A DNA stretch of 39,767 nt from positions 1 to 39,767 of the forward strand of contig CAYWOS010000019.1 in the NCBI GenBank assembly GCA_964459985.1, written 5' to 3'. Made by a program: the position numbers and the translations under genes. The notes beneath the pieces are model-generated. The model searched no databases and had not been told where the DNA came from. It was given only the letters and a program-made list of their open reading frames with translations. Shown here in pieces: positions 1 to 7,649 of this stretch (the first letter of the stretch is position 1; every line of letters starts with the position of its first letter). The DNA is from CAYWOS01 sp964459985. Its GTDB lineage: Bacteria > Bacillota > Clostridia > Christensenellales > Aristaeellaceae.

Positions 1-579
1 CGCGCCAAGGCGCGCGTCACGGTGCGCACCAACATCGAGCGGCTGGTCGGCGGCGCGGGCGAGGAAACCATCATCGCGCGCGTCGGCGAGGGCATCGTCA
101 CCACCATCGGCTCCTCCGAAACGCACAAGGCGGTCTTGGAGAATCCCGATCTGATCAGCCAGACGGTGCTGGGCAAGGGTTTGGACGCCGGCACGGCGTT
201 TGAGATTCTTTCCATCGATATCGCCGACGTCGACGTCGGCCGCAACATCGGCGCGCAGCTCCAGATGGATCAGGCGGAAGCCGATCGTCACATCGCCCAA
301 GCGAAAGCCGAGGAGCGCCGCGCGATGGCCGTCGCGCACGAGCAGGAAATGAAGGCCGCCGTGCAGGAAATGCGCGCCAAGGTCGTCGAGGCCGAGGCCA
401 CCGTGCCGCTCGCCATGGCGCAGGCGCTGCGCGAGGGCAAACTGGGCGTGATGGATTACTATCAGATGCAGAACGTCATCGCCGATACCGAAATGCGCGG
501 CGGAATCGCCAAGGCGACCGTGCCCGCGCAGAGCGAGACCGATAAACCCGTGAACACCACCCATCCGCAGAAGAAATAA
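1..579 (+). CDS. floA: Flotillin-like protein FloA, C-terminal part (5' end outside window)
   Basis: The frame is open from base 1 and ends at TAA 577-579, giving the last 192 residues. FloA is normally about 330 residues, so roughly the N-terminal 40% (membrane hairpin and start of the SPFH domain) lies upstream. The visible part opens in the SPFH domain (NIERLVGGAGEETIIARVGE) and continues into the Ala/Glu/Arg-rich coiled coil (about residues 85-140 of the visible part). It then has the GKLGVMDYYQMQN segment typical of the bacterial FloA/YqfA family. In Bacillus this family forms functional membrane microdomains that scaffold membrane proteins. It usually follows an nfeD-like gene, which would lie outside the window. 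The next gene, 75 bp downstream on the same strand, codes for a small membrane protein. Confidence 0.95.
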   Translation, partial: RAKARVTVRTNIERLVGGAGEETIIARVGEGIVTTIGSSETHKAVLENPDLISQTVLGKGLDAGTAFEILSIDIADVDVGRNIGAQLQMDQAEADRHIAQAKAEERRAMAVAHEQEMKAAVQEMRAKVVEAEATVPLAMAQALREGKLGVMDYYQMQNVIADTEMRGGIAKATVPAQSETDKPVNTTHPQKK

Positions 580-654
580 CGCGGGGAACGCTCCTGCGTG
601 ATCACGCCGTCCGCCGCGCTTTCGCGGCGGACGGCGGACGGAAGGGAGGACACC

Positions 655-1134
655 ATGGACAACAGTCTTGTTATTGTCATTGTGTTGGCGGTCATTTCCT
701 TGTTTGGATCGATCACCAAAAAGGCGCAGTCTAAGATGGAAGAGGACAAGCGGAAGGAAGCCGCCGAAAAACGCGGAAAGAAAGAGCAGACGCCCGAACG
801 CGCGGCAAGCGCGAAGAGCCGGGCGCGCTCGGCGGACGCTCAACCCGCATTGCGCGGAACGGGGGCGAACCGGCCGACCATGCAGCCCTTCGGCGGCGCG
901 CCGCATCCGTCCGATCCGTCGATGCAGCCGGGAGAAATGTCGACGTTTTTCGGCGACGACAAGCGGGATCACCGCGTCGTCCGCGAAGAAACGCCCGATC
1001 CGCGCGTGACGGCTGACGGCGAATCGATTGATATCAAGTACGATAAGGATTCGCTGCTGCAGGGGATTATCCTCGCCGAGGTGCTCAAACGGCCCACGCC
1101 CGGCAGCTTCAGGCGTCTGCCCGCGAACAGATAA
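655..1134 (+). CDS. Small membrane-anchored protein of unknown function, downstream of floA
   Basis: 159 residues. ATG 655 follows a GGGAGGA ribosome site at 643-649; an upstream in-frame start at 598 has no ribosome site. Residues 3-20 form one hydrophobic segment (VIVIVLAVISLFG) and serve as a signal anchor. A strongly charged Lys/Glu/Arg stretch (about 22-60) suggests a coiled coil, then a Pro/Gly-rich disordered linker (60-120), and a short more ordered C-terminus with KYDKDSLLQGIILAEVLKRP. I do not recognise a family. The position directly behind floA suggests a partner or client of the flotillin raft, but that is inference from position only. The floA-to-start spacing (75 bp) allows co-transcription, and I see no terminator between them. 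Confidence 0.8.
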   Translation: MDNSLVIVIVLAVISLFGSITKKAQSKMEEDKRKEAAEKRGKKEQTPERAASAKSRARSADAQPALRGTGANRPTMQPFGGAPHPSDPSMQPGEMSTFFGDDKRDHRVVREETPDPRVTADGESIDIKYDKDSLLQGIILAEVLKRPTPGSFRRLPANR

Positions 1135-1200
1135 CCGCGCGCGGGGACAACCTCGCGGCTGTCCCCGCGATTTGATCATACGATAAACGAGGTTTCCGTG

Positions 1201-1962
1201 ATGGAGAACGACAGGGATAAACGCGTGCTTGTCGCCGACGACGAGGTGGGCATTCGCCTGATCCTGAAAAAGCGCATCGAGGCGACCGACGGCTTCGACG
1301 TGGTGGGCGAGGCGGCGACGGGCGAGGAAGTCATGCAATTGTTCGAGCTGACGCGTCCGCACGTCGTATTCCTCGACGTCGATATGCCGATCTTAAGCGG
1401 GATTGAGTGCGCGCGGCAGATCCAGGATCTTGATCCTTCCTGCGTCATCATTTTCGCCACCGGGCACGAGGAATACCGCGAGGAAGCGTTCGAGGTTTAC
1501 GCCTTTGATTATCTGGTCAAGCCCTTCAAGCTCGAACGCCTTGATCAGACGCTTGCGCGGATACTGCAGCGCCCCGCCGGGGACGCGAACGCGGTCAGCG
1601 AGGCGATTCGCCCCGCCAAGCCCGTCGCCGCTGACGGCAGGCTGATGCTGCGGCACAAGGACGGCGTGACCTTCATGAACATGAAGGAAATCCTGCTCGT
1701 GCAGCGAGAGGAGCGCTCGACGGTGCTCTATACCGAGCGCGACGGCCGCTTCGTGCTTGCCGAAACGCTCGGCGAGATCGAGGAACGGCTTGATCCGCGC
1801 CTGTTCTTTCGCTGCCATAAAAGCTATATCATTAATCTTGAGAAAATTCGCAACATCACGCCTTACGGTCGGTGGACGTACGTGGTGCAACTGGACGGCA
1901 CCAAGCACGACGCGCTCATCACGCACGAGAAATTCGGCGAATTGGAGGAAAAATACAAGTAG
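1201..1962 (+). CDS. LytTR-family response regulator
   Basis: 253 residues. An N-terminal receiver domain (about 6-122) has the acidic pair D13/D14, phospho-acceptor D59 in FLDVDMP and the conserved lysine K107 in DYLVKPF. A C-terminal LytTR DNA-binding domain follows (about 148-252), with the family signature RCHKSYIINLEKI. Such proteins bind DNA as dimers and often control surface, autolysis or competence genes. ATG 1201 is preferred; GTG 1198 sits three bases before it and shares the GAGG at 1189-1192. No sensor kinase is adjacent, so its partner is unknown. The tRNA-Leu promoter starts 51 bp downstream. Confidence 0.93.
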   Translation: MENDRDKRVLVADDEVGIRLILKKRIEATDGFDVVGEAATGEEVMQLFELTRPHVVFLDVDMPILSGIECARQIQDLDPSCVIIFATGHEEYREEAFEVYAFDYLVKPFKLERLDQTLARILQRPAGDANAVSEAIRPAKPVAADGRLMLRHKDGVTFMNMKEILLVQREERSTVLYTERDGRFVLAETLGEIEERLDPRLFFRCHKSYIINLEKIRNITPYGRWTYVVQLDGTKHDALITHEKFGELEEKYK

Positions 1963-2013
1963 CCGCGCGCGGCGCTTCCCGCGCGGAATCCGTGAAGGCA
2001 CGCGATTTGCGTC

Positions 2014-2042
2014 TTGACAACGGCCTCTCTTGACAGTATAAT
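2014..2042 (+). promoter_or_regulatory. SigA-type promoter of tRNA-Leu
   Basis: Perfect -35 TTGACA (2014-2019) and perfect -10 TATAAT (2037-2042) separated by exactly 17 bp. Transcription would begin near 2049, about 19 nt before the mature tRNA. The consensus quality fits a stable-RNA promoter. Confidence 0.92.
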
Positions 2043-2067
2043 ACAGCCTGTCGGTTTAATCCGGCAT

Positions 2068-2154
2068 GCCGGTGTGATGGAATTGGCAGACGTGCGGGAC
2101 TCAAAATCCCGTGGTAGCGATACCGTGTCGGTTCGACCCCGACCACCGGCACCA
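2068..2154 (+). tRNA. tRNA-Leu (anticodon CAA), CCA encoded
   Basis: The acceptor stem GCCGGTG (2068-2074) pairs with CACCGGC (2144-2150), followed by discriminator A and genomic CCA (2152-2154). The anticodon stem CGGGA/TCCCG (2095-2099/2107-2111) closes the seven-base loop CTCAAAA, placing the anticodon CAA at 2102-2104, which reads TTG. A long variable arm (GTGGTAGCGATACCGT region) and a T-arm with GGTTCGACCCC confirm a class II leucine tRNA. It is flanked by its own promoter and terminator, so it is a single-gene unit. Confidence 0.97.
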
Positions 2155-2160
2155 AGAGAG

Positions 2161-2192
2161 GCTTTCGCGCGACAGCGAAAGCTTCTTTTCTT
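2161..2192 (+). terminator. Rho-independent terminator of tRNA-Leu
   Basis: Perfect 8-bp stem GCTTTCGC (2161-2168)/GCGAAAGC (2175-2182) with a six-base loop, followed by the T-rich tract TTCTTTTCTT (2183-2192). Confidence 0.9.
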
Positions 2193-2222
2193 GAAGAAAT
2201 CAGGAAAGGTATGGCGACGCGA

Positions 2223-3077
2223 ATGAAGCCGATTTTCGGGATCGACATTACGGAAAACAAGGGCGAAACGCGGATGAATGGCGAGGAATTCGTCGTGGCG
2301 TCCGTATCGGAGGAACAGGCGCGCCGATTCGATCAGTCGTTGGCAAACGCAGCGGCGGTTCAGAAATCCGCCGAGCTGCCTTCGCCGCTTCGTTTCATCA
2401 GGACGATCTGCGGGCTGGCGGCGATTGGCATCGCCGCGGGCATTGTAAAAGGGCTTGGCAAAGTTTCGCTTTCGCAGGGCTTTCGGAACGCGCCCGGGCT
2501 GTTCATCGGCGGCGGCGTTTGCTTGATTGCGTGGGCGGCGCTGACATTCGCGGCGTATGGCAGAATGAAGCGGGTGATGGCGACGGACAAGGCGGAAGCA
2601 TCAAGCCGCGCCGCGCGAGCGGACAAGGAAGCGATCAAGCGGGAACTCAATGTTCCCGCGTCCGCCATGTCGGTTGATGTGCTGGCGTTTCATTATACGG
2701 TGACATACGGGAGCATCTTACCCAAGCGCGTGGACGCGTCGCCGACCAAGTTCGTTAACCTTGATGTCAGCGCCTTTATCCGCGACGACCAATTGTGCCT
2801 GTGCGATTTGGAATCGGTATACGCTTTTCCGCTCAGCGATATGATCGGCATTATCACCGTAAATCAACGCGTTTCCGTTCCGTACTGGAACAAGGAAACG
2901 GCGCCGACCAAGGGAGAATACAAGCAGTACAGAATGACCGTCAACGCCGTTGGATGCGTCTTTTCTAAACCCTACCATATTCTGGTATTTGAACAGAACG
3001 GCGTGCGATACGGCATCTATTTCCCATGCTACGAACTGGATGTTATCGAAAACATGACCGGACTGCGCGCGCAATAA
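2223..3077 (+). CDS. Two-transmembrane protein of unknown function
   Basis: 284 residues from ATG 2223; ATG 2211 adds four residues but sits only 1 nt after the AGGAAAGG site (2202-2209), and ATG 2274 would also be possible. The N-terminus reads MKPIFGIDITENK, a soluble segment. Two hydrophobic spans follow near residues 57-78 (TICGLAAIGIAAGIV) and 88-108 (GLFIGGGVCLIAWAALTFAA), then a soluble C-terminal domain of about 165 residues rich in beta-type sequence. I recognise no catalytic motif. The gene lies between the tRNA terminator and its own strong terminator, so it is probably monocistronic, but no clear promoter is visible in the 30 bp before it. Transcription may partly come through the tRNA terminator. 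Confidence 0.85.
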   Translation: MKPIFGIDITENKGETRMNGEEFVVASVSEEQARRFDQSLANAAAVQKSAELPSPLRFIRTICGLAAIGIAAGIVKGLGKVSLSQGFRNAPGLFIGGGVCLIAWAALTFAAYGRMKRVMATDKAEASSRAARADKEAIKRELNVPASAMSVDVLAFHYTVTYGSILPKRVDASPTKFVNLDVSAFIRDDQLCLCDLESVYAFPLSDMIGIITVNQRVSVPYWNKETAPTKGEYKQYRMTVNAVGCVFSKPYHILVFEQNGVRYGIYFPCYELDVIENMTGLRAQ

Positions 3078-3083
3078 GAAAGG

Positions 3084-3116
3084 GAGCGTCTCAAACATGC
3101 GTTGGGACGCTCTTTT
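3084..3116 (+). terminator. Rho-independent terminator after the two-TM protein
   Basis: An 11-bp stem starting GAGCGTC (3084-3090) pairs with its complement ending GACGCTC (3106-3112), with one T-G wobble, and is followed by TTTT. It separates this gene from the convergent MFS gene. Confidence 0.85.
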
Positions 3117-3140
3117 CATGAATATCGAGCCTGCGCGCGG

Positions 3141-4352
3141 TCACGCGCCCCGAAACCCCTTGCTCCCGCGTGTGAAAAGCGCGACGAGAAGAAGCGCGGC
3201 GCCCGAGAAGACCATGATCCATTCAAGCGGCAGGACGTCGGCGAGCGGGCCGAAAATCGCCATGCCGAGGGGCAGGAAGCCCGAATACATCGAGCCGAGC
3301 AAGCCGAACACCCGCCCCTGCATGGCGGCGTCGGCTTTCTCCTGAATCAGCGTCGTCGTCGACGTCTGCACCATGGTCAGCGCCACGCCGTACAGCAGCA
3401 TAAGCGAGAGGTAGAGGAAGATATTTCTGGAAAGTCCCATGCCGACCGCCAGCGCACCGAAGGCGGACAGCCCGACGACGAGCGTTTTCGCGCGGCTTTT
3501 GAAGCCGCCCCACGCGCTCATCAGCACGCCGCCCGCCGTCATGCCGGCGAAGCCGACCAGCTCGACCGCCGTCATATACCAATAGGTGGAATCGCCGTAC
3601 ACGCGGCGCACGAACAACTGCGCGAGGAATCCAGCGGGCACGCAGAGGAAGATGAACAGCCCGTAGATCACGAGCAGCCGGCCGATCAGGCGATCCGAAA
3701 ACGCGTATTTCACGCCGATTTTCATGTCGGCAAGCACGGAAGTTTTCTCCCCGGGCTTTCCCTGATAGGGGATCACCACGAAGGAAAGCAGCCCGATGCC
3801 GACGGCGGCGGTCAGCACGTCGATGTACAGCGTCGCGCCGAGCGTGCTCGCCGTGAGCAGCGCGCCGGCGGCGGCGGGCGCGGCGAACTGCACGACCGAC
3901 TGCATGGTGGCGTTGACGCCGTTATAACGCATGAGCGATTCCTGCGGCACGAGCTGCGGGATGACGGCGTTGACCGCCGGCGTCTGCACGCCCGCGCCGA
4001 GCGAGCGGAGGACCGACATCGCGAGCAGCGCGGGCAGAAGAATACCGTCCCCGTCAATGGACGGCAGAAGCAGCGCCATGACGAGCGTGACGGAGGCGAT
4101 CAGGAGATCGGCGGCGATGATCAGTTTTTTCCGGCTGTACCTGTCCGCCCAGACGCCGCCGACGAAGGAAATGAGGAACTGCGGAAGATAGGAGCAGATC
4201 GAGAACGCCGCCACCCACGCGCCGCTCGAGGTTTTATAGGCGGCGTACCAGACGATCGCCATCTGCACCAGCGTCGAGCCGAACAGCGTAATGGACTGGC
4301 TGACAAGAAACAGAATCGTCTTTTTCTTCCATGCGGTCGATTGTTCGCTCAT
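3141..4352 (-). CDS. Major facilitator superfamily transporter (drug/efflux type)
   Basis: 403 residues with about 12 hydrophobic spans. The loop after span 2 carries the MFS motif A variant GGVWADRYSRKK (about residues 65-76), typical of proton-driven antiporters of the DHA3/MefA-EntS kind that export drugs or siderophores from the cytoplasm. The start ATG at 4352 has GGAAGGA 8 nt upstream. It lies 36 bp downstream of an AraC/GyrI-like regulator on the same strand. Such regulators commonly bind small hydrophobic compounds and induce an adjacent exporter, so the pair is probably a drug-responsive efflux operon. The substrate cannot be read from the sequence. Confidence 0.93.
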   Translation of the reverse strand: MSEQSTAWKKKTILFLVSQSITLFGSTLVQMAIVWYAAYKTSSGAWVAAFSICSYLPQFLISFVGGVWADRYSRKKLIIAADLLIASVTLVMALLLPSIDGDGILLPALLAMSVLRSLGAGVQTPAVNAVIPQLVPQESLMRYNGVNATMQSVVQFAAPAAAGALLTASTLGATLYIDVLTAAVGIGLLSFVVIPYQGKPGEKTSVLADMKIGVKYAFSDRLIGRLLVIYGLFIFLCVPAGFLAQLFVRRVYGDSTYWYMTAVELVGFAGMTAGGVLMSAWGGFKSRAKTLVVGLSAFGALAVGMGLSRNIFLYLSLMLLYGVALTMVQTSTTTLIQEKADAAMQGRVFGLLGSMYSGFLPLGMAIFGPLADVLPLEWIMVFSGAALLLVALFTRGSKGFRGA

Positions 4353-4388
4353 GACGCTTTTCCTTCCGTGCTTTGATGAACGGGCGCT

Positions 4389-5267
4389 TTACGCCTTCTT
4401 TTTCACGGCGCGAAGCTCGATGTAGCCGCGCTCGCCGCGCGGTTCGAGCTGCACGCGGGGGTTCCGGTCGTCCCATTCGTAACCGATCACGCTCGGGTCG
4501 TAGCGGTTCATGGCGATTTGCAGCGCTTCGATTGCCTCGGCGTAATTCTCCTCCTCGAAGGGTTCGCCTTGGAAGATCAGGTAATCGGCTTCGGGCAGCG
4601 TGATCACGTCGAAGCCCTCGGGCACGACGCAGGCGGCGTCCGACGCGACCTCGACGCCCTGCACGTAGGTCGAGGTGCCGGGCTTTTTGAACTTCTCGGG
4701 CAGCCACAGGCAGACGGGCTCGCCTGTCATCGAATCCATGCTCATGAGCAGTCCCCAGATGTCGCAGCCAACCTCGCCGCAGTAATCGAAGTATTCCTCG
4801 GCTTTGACGCCGCGCTTGATGATCGCCTTGCGCTCGGGCTTATGGGTGAGTTGAATGAACACGCTCTGTACGTTTTCCATGATGATGTTTTCCTTTCTCT
4901 TTTCCTTGAATTTGACGCCGTAAGGAATGAAGAGCGCGATGGGGATTTTCTTCTTCGCGTATTCGCCGGGGTTGCAGCCGAATTCGTTCTTGAACGCGCG
5001 CTGATAGCCGTCCACGCTGCCGAATCCCAATTCGAACGCCGCGTCGGTCACGCGCGCGCCGTTTTTGAGCAGCGCAGCCGAGCGCGACAGGCGCAGCCGC
5101 CTCATGTAATCGGCGGGGGTCAGCCCGGTGTGCGTTTTGAACAGACGGTAGGAATGCCACGGAGAAAACAGCGACTGCCGCGCGAGATCGCCGAGCGTGA
5201 TCTCGTCCTCGAGGTGCGCGCCGATGTAATCCTGCATTCGCTGCACCGCCAGCGTCTGTTCCTTCAT
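4389..5267 (-). CDS. AraC-family regulator with GyrI-like effector-binding domain
   Basis: 292 residues. The N-terminal AraC-type double helix-turn-helix (about 8-105) includes DLARQSLFSPWHSYRLFKTH and the second helix pair ending FGCNPGEYAKKK. A C-terminal GyrI/Rob-like effector domain (about 130-288) binds small molecules in relatives such as Rob and SAV-type regulators. The start ATG 5267 follows TAAGGAGG. A -10-like TATACT (minus strand, 5290-5295) lies just upstream but lacks a good -35. Together with the downstream MFS gene it looks like a ligand-responsive efflux unit in which the regulator activates its own operon. The activating role is inferred from the family. Confidence 0.92.
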   Translation of the reverse strand: MKEQTLAVQRMQDYIGAHLEDEITLGDLARQSLFSPWHSYRLFKTHTGLTPADYMRRLRLSRSAALLKNGARVTDAAFELGFGSVDGYQRAFKNEFGCNPGEYAKKKIPIALFIPYGVKFKEKRKENIIMENVQSVFIQLTHKPERKAIIKRGVKAEEYFDYCGEVGCDIWGLLMSMDSMTGEPVCLWLPEKFKKPGTSTYVQGVEVASDAACVVPEGFDVITLPEADYLIFQGEPFEEENYAEAIEALQIAMNRYDPSVIGYEWDDRNPRVQLEPRGERGYIELRAVKKKA

Positions 5268-5305
5268 TCGCTCGCCTCCTTACCCCGCCAGTATAACGAT
5301 ACCTG

Positions 5306-5325
5306 AAAAAAGCCGCTCGACTTTT
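5306..5325 (-). terminator. Terminator after the GtrA-like gene
   Basis: Read on the minus strand, AAAAGTC pairs with GGCTTTT (7 bp, one T-G wobble) around a GAGC loop, and the T-run extends beyond the stem. It lies between the GtrA-like gene and the AraC gene, giving them separate transcripts. Confidence 0.65.
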
Positions 5326-5345
5326 CTTGCCAAATCGGAAAAAAA

Positions 5346-5780
5346 TCAGCCCATCGCCTGTTTGTTGTTGTCCATTTGTCCTTTGTACACCACCAGCGTG
5401 CAGAACAGGTACTCGGTCACGAGATTGATGATCATCGTGCCGAACAACACGATATACTCGTTCCAGCCCGCGTTCGTCAGCGCGTCGCCCCACCACGTCG
5501 AGAGCGGCGTGAACACACAGTAATAGCCGAACACCTTGAGCATGGCGACGGGGATGTTCGCGGCGGATTTGAAGGTGAAGCGCCGGTTGAACGTGAAATT
5601 CCAGAGCACCGAGAGCGTCAGCGCGATGAGATAGGCCGGCCAGTACGCCATATGCGCGATTTCGTTGAGCAGCGCGAAGCTGCCCGCCTGCACGACGCCC
5701 GCCGATGCCGAGAACAACAGGAACTTGATGGCGCGCAGCGCCGATTGCCTGCGCGACGGGGCATCCTTCGTGTCTGTCAT
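5346..5780 (-). CDS. GtrA-like family membrane protein
   Basis: 144 residues with four predicted membrane spans (about 17-38, 44-62, 82-102 and 108-130). It carries the GtrA signature in the second loop, WNFTFNRRFTFKS. GtrA-like proteins are proposed flippases or helpers moving undecaprenyl-linked sugars or lipids used in cell-surface polysaccharide modification. No glycosyltransferase is adjacent here, so the partner is elsewhere. The start ATG 5780 is preceded by GGGAGG and by a strong promoter at 5816-5844. Confidence 0.9.
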   Translation of the reverse strand: MTDTKDAPSRRQSALRAIKFLLFSASAGVVQAGSFALLNEIAHMAYWPAYLIALTLSVLWNFTFNRRFTFKSAANIPVAMLKVFGYYCVFTPLSTWWGDALTNAGWNEYIVLFGTMIINLVTEYLFCTLVVYKGQMDNNKQAMG

Positions 5781-5815
5781 AACGCCTCCCGAACGCTTGA
5801 TTAAGCGGTGAGTCC

Positions 5816-5844
5816 ATTATAGTGAAAGCGCCCGCGTTCGTCAA
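5816..5844 (-). promoter_or_regulatory. SigA-type promoter of the GtrA-like gene
   Basis: On the minus strand, -35 TTGACG (5839-5844) and -10 TATAAT (5816-5821) with a 17-bp spacer. The expected start lies about 30 nt upstream of the ATG. Confidence 0.85.
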
Positions 5845-5938
5845 GGACGGCGAACGGGGCGCTTCAGCTTGTCGGGTACCCGCCTCTCGAGGCGTCGCCT
5901 GCGGGACGGCGAACGCGGCGCTCGGGAACGGCGCAGGT

Positions 5939-6373
5939 TTACAGATAATCGCGCAGATCGCGGACGAGGCGTTCCTCGAGGTTGATGAGGCGTTTGGCGA
6001 TATCCTTGGCCTGCTCGCTCGCCGCCGCGAATTGATTCAGGTATTTGGCGAGCGATTTGATGCCCATATTGCAGCCGTCGGTCATCAGATCGGCGATGGT
6101 GGCGTCCGATTCGTTCATGGCGAGGCTCGTGTTGGTCTTCATCCACGACATGCTCTTCGCCATGGCGTTCGGCTGTTTGCCCTCGTCGCCGTAGCGGTCA
6201 AGCGACTCGTTGATCTCCTTTTGCAGCCGCTCGTGCTCGTCCTTGCATTTGTCAAGGCGTTGAATCAGCCCTTCGTCGCGCGCGTTGTCGAATACCTCGT
6301 CGATTGAGGCGACGCCCATCCTGATGCCCGCGTCGCACTCGCGCAGCAGGCGAACGGTATCCTGTTCGATCAT
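5939..6373 (-). CDS. All-helical protein of unknown function, possibly ferritin-fold (DUF2383-like)
   Basis: 144 residues, no signal peptide or membrane span. It is almost wholly helical and charged, with a central segment KSMSWMKTNTSLAMNESDATIADLM whose helix-turn-helix spacing resembles the DUF2383/PA2169 group of four-helix bundles. That resemblance is from memory and weak. I see no ExxH metal-binding pair, so it is probably not a metal-binding ferritin. The ATG at 6373 follows a strong AAAGGAGG. Its promoter appears to be an extended -10 (TGCTATACT on the minus strand, ending at 6487) about 115 nt upstream, overlapping the divergent promoter of the next gene. Confidence 0.75.
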   Translation of the reverse strand: MIEQDTVRLLRECDAGIRMGVASIDEVFDNARDEGLIQRLDKCKDEHERLQKEINESLDRYGDEGKQPNAMAKSMSWMKTNTSLAMNESDATIADLMTDGCNMGIKSLAKYLNQFAAASEQAKDIAKRLINLEERLVRDLRDYL

Positions 6374-6465
6374 GGTAATCCCTCCTTTTGAGGGGAAGTA
6401 TGCCCTTTTTTACGCAAACTATTGCGAAAACGCGGCGACGAGAGCGGAACGCCCTAAAAACGCGA

Positions 6466-6494
6466 TTGATCGCGCGCTGTGCGGACAGTATAGC
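6466..6494 (+). promoter_or_regulatory. Promoter of the carbohydrate-binding-like gene, overlapping a divergent promoter
   Basis: TTGATC (6466-6471) and TATAGC (6489-6494) have a 17-bp spacer on the plus strand. The same bases read on the minus strand give an extended -10, TGCTATACT, with -10 at 6487-6492, pointing at the helical-protein gene. RNA polymerase could probably occupy only one of the two at a time. Confidence 0.5.
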
Positions 6495-6627
6495 ACATTT
6501 TGTCACGCAAGGCAGGAATCCGCGCTGCCGGCGGCGAATAACCCCGTTCAGGCAAAGACGCGCCGCGTCCTTCGCGGCGCGCGCGATAATTCGCTCGCCC
6601 GGCAAACGCCGGCGGAAAGAGGAACGA

Positions 6628-7437
6628 ATGAAGGGCATGAAATGGATTCCGGCGGTTTTGGTGATCTTATTGGCTGTTTCCTTTGCGGCGCTGGCCGAGG
6701 CCGAAACACTCATTGAACTGAAGGACGGCGCGACGACCGTCACGGGCGCGGGCGCGGCGGTCGAGGGCGATGTGATCACCATTACGGCGGCGGGCGAATA
6801 CACGCTGACCGGCAAGCTCGCCAACGGTCAGGTGATCGTCAACGTCGGCGATCAAGACGATGTGCAGCTCAATCTGAACGGCGTGGACATCCACTGTGAT
6901 TTTTCCGCGCCCATCTGCGTGCTCAATGCCGATAAGGTCGAGATTAAGCTCGAGGAGAACACGCAAAACAAGCTCTCCGACGCCTTCCGCGCCGTTGGAA
7001 TCAATGACAAATCGCCCACCGCCTGCCTGTACAGCAAGGATGATATGACCATCAAGGGCACGGGCGCGCTGACGATCGAGGCGGGACACAACAACGGCAT
7101 CGGCAGCAAAAACGATCTTCGCATCAACGGCGGCGTGATCACCGTCAGCGCCGCCAATAACGCCATAAAAGGAAACGACAGCGTCGATATTCGCGGCGGC
7201 CGCATCACCATCCTCGACTGCGAGGACGGCATCAAGGCCGAGAAAGAAGACCGCGAGGAGAAGGGTTTCGTGCGCATCAACGGCGCAACGGTCTACATCA
7301 CCGCTTCCGACGACGCCATTCAGGCGCCGCTTTCGGTGGAAATCACCAATTCAAGCGTGACGACCGACGCCGGGGATATGGCGATCAACTGCAAAGGCAA
7401 CGTATACGTGCAGGACGGCTGCCTGACCGAGAATTAA
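6628..7437 (+). CDS. Secreted carbohydrate-binding domain protein (Cthe_2159-like beta-helix)
   Basis: 269 residues from ATG 6628, with AGAGGA just upstream. A signal peptide covers about residues 1-24 (hydrophobic core WIPAVLVILLAVSFAALAEA). The remainder is a regular right-handed beta-helix: repeats of the form IKGTGALTIEAG, INGGVITVSA, IRGGRITILD, INGATVYITA, each about 20-22 residues. This is the pattern of the PF14262 'carbohydrate-binding domain-containing' family, whose member Cthe_2159 binds cellulose and acidic polysaccharides with calcium. Acidic ladders (DDAIQA, EDGIKAE) could bind calcium. It stands alone between a divergent promoter and a bidirectional terminator. The exact ligand is not known. 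Confidence 0.85.
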   Translation: MKGMKWIPAVLVILLAVSFAALAEAETLIELKDGATTVTGAGAAVEGDVITITAAGEYTLTGKLANGQVIVNVGDQDDVQLNLNGVDIHCDFSAPICVLNADKVEIKLEENTQNKLSDAFRAVGINDKSPTACLYSKDDMTIKGTGALTIEAGHNNGIGSKNDLRINGGVITVSAANNAIKGNDSVDIRGGRITILDCEDGIKAEKEDREEKGFVRINGATVYITASDDAIQAPLSVEITNSSVTTDAGDMAINCKGNVYVQDGCLTEN

Positions 7438-7497
7438 ACACCCGGGATACGCGGGGAACGAATGCGATCGTTCGCCGCGCGCTTCGTCGCTGATCAC

Positions 7498-7532
7498 AAA
7501 AAAGCGTCTCGCTCTCCGCGCGGACGCTTTTT
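7498..7532. terminator. Bidirectional terminator between convergent genes
   Basis: AAAAAAGCGTC (7498-7508) pairs with GACGCTTTTTT around a 14-base loop. The A-run on one side and T-run on the other let it stop transcription from both directions. I see nothing else between it and 7649. Confidence 0.85.
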
Positions 7533-7649
7533 GTTGTTGCGCGCAACGCCCGCCGTAAGTGGAGGCTCGCGCGGGCGATTGTCCGGCCGCGCGTCGGCGT
7601 TCGGCGGTTACGCAATCCAAAATGGATCGAGATCGACCAAGGATGATCG

